Assembly: GCA_016711285.1 (NCBI GenBank)
Contig: JADJTG010000002.1
Span: forward strand, 855,105-919,104
Length of the DNA: 64,000 nt
Source: Sphingobacteriales bacterium
Lineage (GTDB): Bacteria; Bacteroidota; Bacteroidia; Chitinophagales; UBA2359
Direction: 5' to 3'
Shown: positions 54,725-64,000 of the stretch, piece by piece
Position numbering within the stretch: position 1 is the stretch's first letter
Layout of the letters: each line of letters starts with the position of its first letter
Translations under genes and position numbers: made by a program
The notes under the pieces: generated by a model
Told to the model about the DNA's origin: nothing
Databases searched by the model: none
Seen by the model: the letters and a program-made list of their open reading frames with translations, nothing else

Positions 54725-55225
54725 ATGTATAAAAAAATATGGATATCTCTGTTTTCAGTACTTATTTCTTTAGGTACGATGTATATAATGGCAGCCGAAT
54801 CGCCTAAAGATACCGATACTTTCTTTGAAAAATACGCCCACCAGCAAGGTTTCAGCACATCACATTACGAAGGAAATATCGCGAAAGTGAGCCAACAATA
54901 TATTCAAGACCCTTCTGTGCGGAGTTTTTTGTCGCAGGCTAAAAGCCTTGATGTATTGTCGTATAGTCGCAATAATACCAACCTCAACGGCGGTCAATTA
55001 TTTGTAGAATTATTACAGACTCTCCACGATGCTAATTACCAACCTTTACACAGTCGTCGCCAACACGGAAAAGTAATGGGCGTGTTGTATCGCTCCGTAA
55101 ATGCCAACCATCAGGAATTGGTTATTGTGAATGCCGAATACGAAAATTTTAAATGCCTGCGCCTCATCGGAAGTTTTGACGCTTTGCGTTCTATTGCTCC
55201 CCAAAACCCGCGTATGGCGTTTTAA
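54725..55225 (+). CDS. DUF4252-like secreted protein
   Basis: This 166-residue protein has a signal peptide (about residues 1-23, ending IMAA). The body resembles DUF4252 proteins of Bacteroidota, with the opening DTFFEKYAHQQGFS, a central KSLDVLSYS segment and a C-terminal strand pair ELVIVNAEYENFKCLRLIGSF. These proteins are often encoded beside ECF sigma factors; none is next to it here. The match is by pattern and is not certain. Confidence 0.7.
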   Translation: MYKKIWISLFSVLISLGTMYIMAAESPKDTDTFFEKYAHQQGFSTSHYEGNIAKVSQQYIQDPSVRSFLSQAKSLDVLSYSRNNTNLNGGQLFVELLQTLHDANYQPLHSRRQHGKVMGVLYRSVNANHQELVIVNAEYENFKCLRLIGSFDALRSIAPQNPRMAF

Positions 55226-55309
55226 TAGGATATTTTTATAAAATAACCTATTTTTCTTTCTTACCTGCGATAGTTTTTCTACTTTCACGCTGCTAAAAAC
55301 AGCACCTAC

Positions 55310-57014
55310 ATGGCTGAAAAAGGAGAAAACATACAACCTCAGGGCATTTTGGAGCCTGTATTACCCAACATTAACGAGTGGCCAATTTATAAACTCACAC
55401 AAGAGTTAGACACTTTTATCCCACAATGGGTAGAAAATACCAAAAAGAGAATCATAGACAATGCGGTAAAATCTCAAATGCCTTTGGAGGAAATTATCGC
55501 CAAAGCCGCTTATTTGGAAACCATTCGTTTGCGCACCAAACCCCTAGCGCATTGACCCGCCCGACGAAAAAGAATTTTGGCGTGATATTAAAGACCAATT
55601 GGCGGTAATTGCTCAAAAAAAAGCCGACATCAACGGCGTATCGCCCGAAACACAAGCCTTATTGCATAAAATCATCAGCCGCTACGCCGAAGAAATTGCC
55701 GACACTTCAATCGTAGCACCTATCGTTTTGCGGCGCGGGCTTTGCCTGTGTTTTTCAACCGTTTGCTCAATGTAGCGGGTGCACGAAGCCTGCGGCGTAT
55801 TTTCAACAACGACCTGCTCATTCAGGACAGCCTCCTACTGCGCGGGCACATTGAAGAATTGCGCAATTTAACCACCAAAGGAACGGTAATTCTTACACCC
55901 ACCCATCACAGCAATTTGGATTCTATTTTATTGGGTTGGGCAATACACGCCGTTGGCGTACCCGCCTTATTGTATGGTGCGGGGCTGAATTTGTTCAATG
56001 CACGCGGTTTTGATTATTTTATGAATCGGCTGGGAGCTTATAAAATTGACCGCCGCAAAAAGAACTCCCTCTATTTGGAAACCCTCAAAATGTATTCGCG
56101 TATGACGATACAGCGCGGTTGCCACACTTTATTTTTTCCGGGCGGCACACGCTCGCGCTCAGGACAGTTGGAAAGCGACCTCAAAATGGGTTTGCTCGGA
56201 ACAGTATTTGATGCGCAGCGATTTAATTTGCAATATCCTGCCCCCGAAAAACCGCAAAAAATTTTCGTAGTACCTTTGGTCATTTCGTACCATTTTGTGT
56301 TGGAAGCCGCTTCGCTGATAGACGAACACTTGCGCTCAGTGGGCAAAGAACGCTATTATCCGCCCAAAGACCACTTTCCGAGTATTGCCAAAAGTTTGCT
56401 TTTTGTATGGAAATTATTTTCGGCAAAGTCAAAAGTAGTGCTATCGTTTGGCAAGCCGATGGATTTGTTTGGAAATGATGTAGATGAAGCGGGCAACAGC
56501 ATCGACCGCAACGGAAAAGAAGTGGAAATAAAAGAATACTTTATGAGCAACGGTCAAATTGCCGAGGATAATCAGCGCGATTCGGAATATACCAAAATAT
56601 TAGCCGACAAAATCGTAGAGCGTTTTTATAAAGAAAACCGCGTACTCACGAGCCACTTGCTTGCTTTTGCCATTTTTGAAATTTTGAAAAAACGCCATCG
56701 CCGCTTGGATCTATTCGGCTTGTTGCGCTTGTCGGAAGAAGACACACTCATTCCTACGAGCAATTTATAAAAGTAATGGAACGCTTGGTGGCAAAACTAA
56801 AATAATGGCAGATGAAAAGAAATTAAAACTGAGCCACCCTTTTAATGAAAATATAGAATATATCGTACAACACGGCATAGAAAATATCGGTATTTATCAT
56901 CGCAAAAAAGTAGTGAACCGCAACAAAGATGGCGATATTTTTACCGAAGATATGAACCTGCTATATTTTTATCACAATCGCTTGGAAGGCTACGGCTTAG
57001 ATGAGTGGGTGTAG
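55310..57014 (+). pseudogene. Glycerol-3-phosphate-type acyltransferase, several frameshifts
   Basis: Three open frames form one conserved PlsB-type acyltransferase, which begins phospholipid synthesis. The first frame (55310-55555) gives the N-terminal helical region; the second (from about 55546) reads RIDPPDEKEFWRDI; the third (55742-56770) holds the acyltransferase motifs THHSNLDSILLGW (the HX4D box), the FPGGTRSRSG motif and VVPLVISYHFVLE. A further break near 56755 and another near 56797 lead into KLSHPFNENIEYIVQHG and LLYFYHNRLEGYGL, the family's C terminus. At least four single-base changes are needed, mostly missing bases; the restored protein has about 568 residues. Confidence 0.78.
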
Positions 57015-57071
57015 AGGCGCAATTTTTATCTTTTTTTCTTTGTGTTGTAATTAGTATTTTTATTGAAAAAT

Positions 57072-57938
57072 ATGCTATCTAATTCAATTATAGGTGTGCT
57101 GGGGGCGGGCAGTTTTGGTACAGCCATCGCCAATATCTTGGCAGATAATCATCAGGTATTGATGTATGCACGCCGCCCCGAAGTAGTTGATGCTATTCAG
57201 CATAAACGGCTGCACCGCAATCAAACTATTCACCCGCGTATTCAGGCTACCATCTCTGCCGAAGAAGTATGCCAACGCTGCACCCTCATTTATGTAATGG
57301 TGGACTCGGGCGGCTTCCGCGAACTTATCCGCCAGATAGACCCTTTTGCGCCCCTACCATGGCCACCGTCATCAGCAGCCGTTTTGATGAAGTGATTGAA
57401 TACGAAAATACTTTGCGCAGCAATCGCTTCAGGGTATATGGCAGCCACGATGTGTTGGGCGTAGAGATGGCAGGCGTGCTGAAAACATTTATGCCATTGT
57501 ATCGGGTATTTTGAGTGGTATGCAAATGGGCGAAAACAGCCGTGCTATGATTATGAGCAGGGTTTGGGCGAAATGGTGCGTTTGGGGAGGGCATTGGGTT
57601 CAAAACGAGTGCTTTTTATGGCATAGCGGGCATTGGCGATTTAATTGCCACCTGCTCCAGCAGCCGCAGCCGCAATTTTACGGTGGGCTATCGCTTGTCG
57701 CAAGGCGAAACGCTACACCATATTCTGGAAACGATGGACGAAGTAGCGGAGGCGTAAAAACCACCAAAATAGCTCACTGTTTATCGCGGTACTATCATTT
57801 GATTTGCCCATTATTGCCAATTTGCACGGTATTCTATACGAAAACTTGCCCATTCACGAAGCTTTCAATAATCTGATGCACCACGAAAATGATGTAGATG
57901 CAGAATTTTTGGTCAATGAAGAAGAAATGAAAGTATAA
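57072..57938 (+). pseudogene. gpsA: Glycerol-3-phosphate dehydrogenase GpsA, frameshifted and internally deleted
   Basis: GpsA makes sn-glycerol-3-phosphate for phospholipids, the substrate of the acyltransferase encoded just before it. ATG at 57072 begins the NAD domain (IIGVLGAGSFGTAIANILAD). Near 57345 the frame breaks and the sequence jumps from IRQIDPF to TVISSRFDEVIEYE; relatives have about 45 more residues between, including the conserved GPNLA or GPSFA segment, so roughly 135 bases are missing. Later fragments, VYGSHDVLGVEMAGVLK, GIGDLIATCSSS and NFTVGYRLSQGETLH, lie in different frames, ending at 57938. At least four frameshifts plus the deletion make this a broken copy. Confidence 0.82.
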
Positions 57939-58158
57939 AAAAAATTTTTCTAAAAAAATCATACTCTGCACAATATTTTAAAATCGGCAGCGTTAGAAGA
58001 CTATTATTACATCAATTACATAAAAATATTCCCGTTCAGCCTATTGATAAAACAAGCTCTACACATTTTATAGATTTATTTTTTCCTGAATAAAAAATAT
58101 CCTTTTGCAAAAAAGCAAAAACAGGATTAAAACAAATAATTATGGGACGCTTATTAAG

Positions 58159-59054
58159 ATGGTATTGCTTGGCATTATTGGGAATTTTTCGCTGTTTTAT
58201 TATTCTTTTGCACAAAATTATTCGCAAAATAATGCGGAACTCATTGCTTCGCTGAACGAAGTTTCTACTGATATTCCGCCTGCGCCGTTTTCGTTCAATT
58301 GGCGACATTTGGTGAGCATAGAAGAAGGCGGCTACCGCAAAAATATGCAACGCGGCGGTGTGCCTTTGCCACAGCCTTATATCCGCGAAGCAGACGTGCT
58401 GTGGAGCAAGCGCATTTGGCGCAGCATTGATACGCGCGCTGCCACCAACAAACGATTCAACAACGCCGACTATCCCTTTGCCGAATTGATGTACGATTTG
58501 GTGATGCAACACCCCGAAGTGCGCATTTTTACCGATGATACTTTTACCGAAACCGTTCCGCGCGAGCAATTACAAAACCGTTTTACGGGATTTGATACGG
58601 TGGCGGTGTATAATTTTGCCACGCAGGAATACGACTGGAAGCCATCGAGCGCAATTTGCAATGGAAAGATTTTGTGCAGTTTCGTTTGAAAGAAGATTGG
58701 GTATTTGAAAGCAACATTCCAATTTAGATGTACGCATTATTGGCATTGCTCCTGTTCGCGAGGTGATTGACGAAACGGGTGTTATTCGCGGGCAGGAGGC
58801 TTTGTTTTGGGTGTATTATGATGACATTCGTCCTTTGCTGGCGCAATACGATGCTCCCAATCCCGATGGAGAAGAGAGTATATTGAGCTGGGCTGATTTT
58901 TTGGATATGGGATATTTGCAGCCGCGTTGTAAAAGAAGACAATGTGTATGACCGCAATATCGCCGAATATGCTACGGGCAGAAATGCACTTGAAGAGTCG
59001 CACCGCATCAAACGCGAACTTTATGAGCGCGAACATAATCAATGGGAATATTAA
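58159..59054 (+). pseudogene. gldN: Gliding-motility/type IX secretion protein GldN, frameshifted
   Basis: GldN (PorN) is a periplasmic part of the type IX secretion core with GldK, GldL and GldM. The start at 58159 gives a signal peptide (MVLLGIIGNFSLFYYSFAQ) and the conserved region VLWSKRIWRSIDTRA with NADYPFAELMYDL. After YDW near 58640 the frame breaks and continues AIERNLQWKDFVQFRLKEDW; a break near 58720 leads to VRIIGIAPVREVIDE and DDIRPLLAQYD; a third near 58925 leads to YDRNIAEYATGRNALEE and the end at 59054. gldK, gldL and gldM are absent, so this copy stands alone, unlike the usual gldKLMN operon. Confidence 0.8.
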
Positions 59055-59343
59055 GTGTAAAACCTGAATAGTCAGATGTGTTTTTCTATAAAAAGGTGAG
59101 TTTTTACTTGAGCAACAACCTGCAACATGATAGCCGATAAGTTGTAATATCCTTATGAGATGTGAAAGAATGTGAAGTGAAGTAGAGAATAAAAGACATA
59201 AGGAGTTCAACTTATTTTGCTTTTTTGTTTTGGTATCTTGTTTTTGGAGCCGTCGTCAGGCAGTGATTGTCTGCGGCGGTTTTTTATTTTGCCCTATTAT
59301 TGAAGGCTCTTTTGTTAAATATTTGCAGTTTTTAGATTATTTT

Positions 59344-59808
59344 ATGCACATTTGCGAAAGAATTATTCAACGTTTTTATCCTAAAAAAGACACTTTTGAA
59401 TTACGTTCTCTTATCTGTTTTTTCTTTTCGGTATATTGCTGTCGGCGGCGGGCTGCCCAATGCCAAGCGCGCCCAACGGCTTGCGGCACATCACGAGCGC
59501 ATCAGTCAGGCGGCGCAGGCAGCAAATTTGTCGCCCGAAGCCAAATTCGACACACTGGCGCAAAGTTTGAGCAGCAGCCATACACGAAGGCTTAAACATT
59601 GCCAACCCCGCGAAGGGCAAAAATATGTATCCTCCTATTTTAAGCAAAATAAGGTGATATGGTGCAGATATTGGAAGAGTTGGCAGTGTGGCAATTGGAT
59701 ATGAACGAAGTACAGCGTATGGGCTTTGGCTTGCGGCTCGTCACCAAACCCTACTCCGCCGATTTTGTGCGCCTCTTTCCCAAATTTATCGCCGCTACCG
59801 CCAAGTGA
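59344..59808 (+). pseudogene. Frameshifted small lipoprotein of unknown function
   Basis: No single frame is complete, but the three frames join into a plausible protein. A basic start and hydrophobic core with a lipobox (LLSAAGC, about 59440-59460) lie in one frame; KRAQRLAAHHERISQAAQAA and SPEAKFDTLAQSLSSS follow in a second; GKKYVSSYFKQNK and LEELAVWQLDMNEVQRMGFG end in others. At least three shifts are needed. The restored protein would have about 150 residues. I know no family for it. The 290 bases between gldN and this gene show nothing clear. Confidence 0.45.
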
Positions 59809-59888
59809 GTTTTATGAACGATTTTGGAAAAAAACTCAAAAGCACCATTTTCAATAATGGGACTTTAAGATAGATTTTAAAAACATTT

Positions 59889-61580
59889 TTACTGAAAACA
59901 GCGAAATAATTGCAATACTTAGCACTCAATGCTTTATCACTTTTTATTTCCAAAATTTTTGCCCTGTCGGATTTTCCAAAAAACGAAGCCAAAGCCTGCT
60001 TTAATTGTTTTTCGTTGCTGCAAGCGGGCTTAATCCAAATGATACAACTGCGCCAAAGGTTCGGCATTGAGGGTAGGGGGCGTGTCAAAACAGCGTTGTA
60101 TTCGGTGGGCGGCAATTGGTCAGGACCCACGGAATAATACGCAAAAATACTGCCGCCGCCGTTATTGATGAGGATAATGCGCAAATTGGGTGATAATTCC
60201 TCGTTCCAAAGGGCGTTGCTGTCGTAAAAAGCCAATCTCGGTGACCAGCACGGTGAGTCGCGCCGTGTATCAGCAATGGCAGCCCCTGCCGCCGTAAATG
60301 GTGCATCAATACCACCCACGCCGCGATTGCTGCAAGGATTTGCCGACCCCGCAATCCGAAAATATTGGAATAGCTGCACCGCTGCATTTGTCGAGTTGAG
60401 CAGCGCATTTTTGGGCAAGGGTATTGCACTAACAAAACAAAAATTTTTCAAATCACAAAAAGGGATTTGTTTTAAATATTGCTGCTGCCGGATAAGCGGT
60501 GTAGATGGTTGATATGCTGAAAAATGATAATAGGGCTGTGCGGCATCAGTGCGGGAAATTTTTTAGAGCCTTCCGCAATATATAAAGAAAAAAACGCCCA
60601 GTGGCAGCCACCCTTTGTGTGAGAACGAAAAGTATCATGTGATGGAAGGCGTTTTCGTGGAGCAGGATATGGTGTTTGGGTGCTTGCGCAAAAACTGTTT
60701 TATTTTTTTTTAGATACAATCATTCCGCCGAAAGATACCAACAAATCGGGCTGCAAATATTGTTGTTGCGCTCATTGCAGCCATCAATGAAAGGTCGGTG
60801 GTGCTAAAGCATCATCATTCAAATTGAAGTGCTTTCGCAGAGCAGCACCATATCCTCGCGGCGTTGCAAGGCGTAATAATCTGAGCAGGCGGGCATCGGG
60901 CGGCGTAGTCCCGGCGAGGAGCATTTTTTGGGCTGTTGTGCCACAAATCCACAAATAAGCGTGCTGCGGAAAGCGCAACACCCGCTCGCCGCCCCCAAAT
61001 CAATGCGTTTGGGGATACAATTATCGGTGGAGGTGTCGGTTTCGTCATACAGCGGCTGCCGCGCAAAGGCACATTGATATGCTGCACTGCCGCCGTGGGA
61101 TACAGCGACACATTGAGTGCTTCCCATTGACCAGGCGGCAGGCATACCAGAAATCATCGGCTTGCGGGGAGAGTAGGGCAGCTGAAAACTTTTTCTTATA
61201 TAGTTGCACAGACCCCCACCCGGCGAATACTCGCACACCGGCTTGGTCTATCCACTCCCGCAGGTCGGTCTGGCGGTAAGCACGAGCAAAAGGCACTTCC
61301 TGATAGAAGGCTTCGGCGAGGGCTAGCGCATAATTGAGGGTGGCAGTGCAGCGAGGTGCAATGAGTGCTGATAGGTTGGCGGGTTTGCTGTGCGATACCC
61401 CAAGGGCGCATAAAAGCGGCGCAGCGTTCATCAACGATGACGTGGCACTGAATGTGCGGGTGGCGGTGAAAAAGCCATCACGAAGGGAAGCGGCGCCAAG
61501 CCCGAAAACACCGCGTGCCCATACCTTGTCGGCGCAAATGTCGGCTAAATAGCGCACATACGATGGTCGGTGTTTTTCAT
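59889..61580 (-). pseudogene. menD: MenD (menaquinone synthesis), many frameshifts
   Basis: MenD joins isochorismate and 2-oxoglutarate with thiamine diphosphate in menaquinone synthesis. On the minus strand, ATG at 61580 leads into RYLADICADK, then ATLNYALALAEAFYQEVPF, EWIDQAG and PQADDFWYACRLV; near the C terminus FYDSNALWNEELSPNLRIIL with INNGGGSIF is the cofactor region, and KILEIKSDKALS lies close to the end. The parts fall in all three frames, with perhaps ten single-base changes. Summed, about 563 residues match a normal MenD. The stop at 59889 is the best end in one of the frames; it is approximate. Confidence 0.75.
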
Positions 61581-61671
61581 TGGGAAATGTTTTGTATAAA
61601 GTAAAGGGGCAAAATAAACGAATTTGCTGGTTTTCTATCTGTCCTTGGCACTACTTAAATATTATAATTCA

Positions 61672-62821
61672 ACCTCTTTGCTTTTGATTCCATAGCCATT
61701 CTCCTTTGCCCATTGTTTTAGCAAGTTCAACTCTCTTGTTTTGTTTCTTTTCGTCATTTGTCTCTTGCCCTAACGATTTTAAAAGCAATTTCTCTATTTT
61801 TTAACCATTTTGTAAAAACCTTCCTCTATTACTATTTTTTCCGAATTGATTATTTGCTCTTCAACTTGTTTTTCTGTCATATCTGGAAATGCACTCCTAT
61901 CTCTTAATTTTTCCTGTGTTGCTTTGTCCGCTTGTGCTATAGCTTCTATGTCTGCTAAACAATTAGATGGTAAGATGGTTGCTATTCTATCAATCTGGTA
62001 TTCTTCCAGATTTCCAAAACTTGGAATATCAATTCCGAATTTTTTATCGTAGTCAAACCTAATTACAGAAATCGGATATTTTAATAAAATGCAGACAAGT
62101 TAACTAAAGAAATTATTTTGTACAAGTATCCAGCCATTTTAGAATTAATTTTGGCTCAAATAGCTGTGAATTACTCTTGAACATTCCCATTTTGTTGGAA
62201 TATTTTGCCCCTAGGCTTTAGAAATACAATTGTGAAGATAACCAAGGCTTTTATGGACTGTTTCTAAATCGTGTTTTTCGTTAAATAATCGAATGGTCAT
62301 TTTGTTTTAGAATTTTCCAAATTATCTTTGCATATGGTGTGTCCGCTTTTCACGTCTTTGGATTCGTAACCATTCTTTCAGGCTGTACAGTCCATCGTCA
62401 TTAATGTTGAAGTAAACAGATAACATTCCTAATTCTAAGCCACTTCTAAGTGAAACAAAGCTTGTTTGTAAAGACCAAAGCATATTTGATTGAATGATAC
62501 TTGAAGTTCTTCCCAAGAGTCGATAAATGGAAAATAGTGTCCAGACCAAAGGTTTTCAAGATTTTGAGGGATTATCATTCCAACTGTATGATAAATCCAT
62601 CCTACTCTTTCAACACGTTTTTTAATTTCGGGGTTTTCCTCAAAATATTTTTCGGTCCGTCGATAAACCTCAATGCTATTGTCTGTTTCTGTATATGTAT
62701 GTCCAAAATTTCATTATCAGTTGTCGGTATTTTTAGAATGAAGCATGTACCACCCGGAAAAAGGTTTTCAGGTTTTCGGTATTTCTTTCCATAAAGATTT
62801 ATCAGGCCTATGGCATTCCAT
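61672..62821 (-). pseudogene. Unrecognised frameshifted gene
   Basis: On the minus strand a mosaic of frames reads as one protein of about 380 residues: MECHRPDKSLWKEIPK at the start, EKYFEENPEIKKRVERVGW, LWSGHYFPFIDSWEELQVSF, LGMLSVYFNINDDGLYSLKE, FGNLEEYQIDRIATILPSN, and a lysine-rich end at 61672. The composition is charged and the segments look soluble. I do not recognise the family. Codon use is AT-richer than in the flanking menD and helicase genes, so it may have been acquired, but the many shifts prevent a firm reading. Confidence 0.45.
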
Positions 62822-62940
62822 TTTTAAATATAAGATTTTTTAAACGCTCTGAATCAAATTTATTTCCTGGTTTAGTTTTGATGATAAATTATCTTTAGTT
62901 TTTCTATTATCATAATTTTTGCTTTTTATCTGCTATGAAG

Positions 62941-64000
62941 TTAAAAATAATCTTTTATTAATAAGTTTAAATTTTTTTTTTTGCAAAAATAGCTCGCTGC
63001 TACTACTCCCCCCATATACCCAAGCTGAAGTGTAGCTGTTGTTTTGCTGAACATAGTCGAGGAGCTGTCAAAAGTCGTGTTGGGCGAGGTGGCACTATCG
63101 CCGGCGTAATGACTAATTTTTTGCGGGCGCGGGTCATTGCCACGTTCATACGGGCGATAATTCAAAAACCCGATGTCTTATGTTTTCATTGCTTCGCACC
63201 AAAAGAAATATAACAATGTCGCGCCTTCTGCTCCCTGAAAAAGAATCAATGGTATTGATGTTGATAGTGGGCGAGTTGCTGTTGTTGGAGGCAGTAATCG
63301 TTGAGCATATTTTGTAAATAAACGACCCGCGCTTTGTAGGGCGAAACGATACCAAATGGAAGGGAAAGGCAAGTCTCCGCTGATGTTGGAGCAGTTGCTC
63401 TAAGTGCTTCCACAAGAGGGCGGCTTTGCTGTAGGCCTGCTGTTTTGGCGTTTTCTTTTCGAAGCCGCAGCTCGCCGTATCCACGAACTCCACAGGCTGG
63501 TTTTTCCGTTGAGCAGGGCAGTTGCCACGTTTACCCACTCGTGCGCTTGGCGCGGTTGTTGTAAAAATAGCGGTTCGGGAAAGTTTACAATCTGTTCGTT
63601 CATACGGTATTGAACATCGAGGAGGCTCACTTTGGGCAGAGATGTGTAGGCGGCTTTTTCCGATGATGGTTTGTCCAATCCCTTTGCGCTCGGCATCAAA
63701 ACTTTTACGGTAGTGTGGTTGAAAAGGGTCGCCAGCAAAGAGTACTTTGTGGGCTTTGGCGATGGGAATCCATGTAGTAACGAGGGCTTGTGAGGCTTTG
63801 TCAATAACGACCCAATCAAAACGTTTGCCCACCAGATAGCGGTCGGCGGCTCCCACCAAAGAAGCGCACCACCGAAAAGCATTGTCCAAAATATGATTGA
63901 TGAGATAATGCTCAATGAGTGCCACCTGATTGGTGAGGTCGCGGGCTTCGGTATAGAGCAGGCGGCGCATGTTCTTCGCGCTCTGCCACGCCGAAGTTGC
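62941..64000 (-). pseudogene. Superfamily 1 DNA/RNA helicase (DNA2/NAM7-like), 5' partial, frameshifted
   Basis: This gene runs off the right edge. The protein reads as the C-terminal half of a DNA2/NAM7-like superfamily 1 helicase: Walker B region RFDWVVIDKASQA, the GDPFQ motif, the QYRMNEQI motif, the EFVDTA segment, DTIDSF of motif V and LVRSNENN near motif VI, with NVAMTRARKKL split by a shift. The Walker B Asp-Glu pair reads Asp-Lys (codon AAA at 63797-63799, minus strand), which would abolish ATP hydrolysis if real. At least three frameshifts are present. The end at 62941 is uncertain. Confidence 0.68.

Noticed and set aside
57269..57876. Separate ORFs of 81 and 121 codons
   Set aside because: They are frame-shifted parts of gpsA; the second is mostly translated out of frame.
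1..64000. CRISPR array, prophage, integron or defence cluster
   Set aside because: No regularly spaced direct repeats, phage structural genes, recombinase or known defence nuclease were seen.

Overview
The window looks like chromosomal DNA of a Bacteroidota bacterium, most likely an environmental member of the Saprospirales/Chitinophagales type; rank below phylum is a guess. The grounds are repeated TAnnTTTG-type -7 promoter boxes, gliding/type IX secretion genes (porZ, gldG, gldN), a TonB-dependent receptor, PafA-type phosphatase, a Rho factor with a large disordered insertion, many small lipoproteins, and moderate-GC genes separated by very AT-rich gaps. It is mostly housekeeping DNA. I see no CRISPR array, prophage or intact mobile element.

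Layout. 1-9.2 kb: end of an ALDH7-type aldehyde dehydrogenase, a small unknown membrane protein, a TonB receptor, a FadL-type porin, a lipoprotein, a BlaI/BlaR1-like pair, YqeY and a nitroreductase. 9.4-12.9 kb (minus): outer-membrane protein, small ORF, ECF sigma factor, ruvB. 13-17.1 kb: long AT-rich leader, rho, rpmH, rnpA (broken by an in-frame stop), yidD. 17.1-21 kb (minus): three-gene group of an acetyltransferase-like protein, PafA and an EEP-fold hydrolase. 21-35.7 kb: DUF423, glucosaminidase-LysM, class III aminotransferase, purine nucleoside phosphorylase, cytochrome b5-like protein, porZ (one frameshift), purU, DUF4956, di-haem peroxidase, fbaB, enoyl-CoA hydratase, and an EEP hydrolase with an EF-hand lipoprotein. 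35.9-49.2 kb: GT-C/TPR protein, gldG (in-frame stop), recF plus DUF721/DciA, TPR protein, MoxR ATPase, lpxK, YigZ, murI, DUF4920, zinc phospholipase C-like protein, an IS1-family remnant and tRNA-Asn. 49.3-64 kb: PfkB kinase (short C terminus), radA, DsbD-alpha-like protein, tilS, tatD, a DUF4252-like protein, acyltransferase, gpsA, gldN, a lipoprotein, menD, an unknown gene and a superfamily 1 helicase.

The most striking feature is the state of the genes. From about 51.9 kb to the right end nearly every gene is broken by single-base indels, many in homopolymers, although the protein stays conserved across the breaks. Further left, three clean breaks hit rnpA, gldG and porZ. A low-quality contig end explains the right side best; the two in-frame TAA codons in rnpA and gldG are harder to explain as indel error and deserve checking. 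Other points of interest are the proline/glutamine-rich Rho insertion, a Cys-rich BlaR1-like sensor, EF-hand-like insertions in surface proteins, and a 111-bp imperfect palindrome between rpmH and rnpA.
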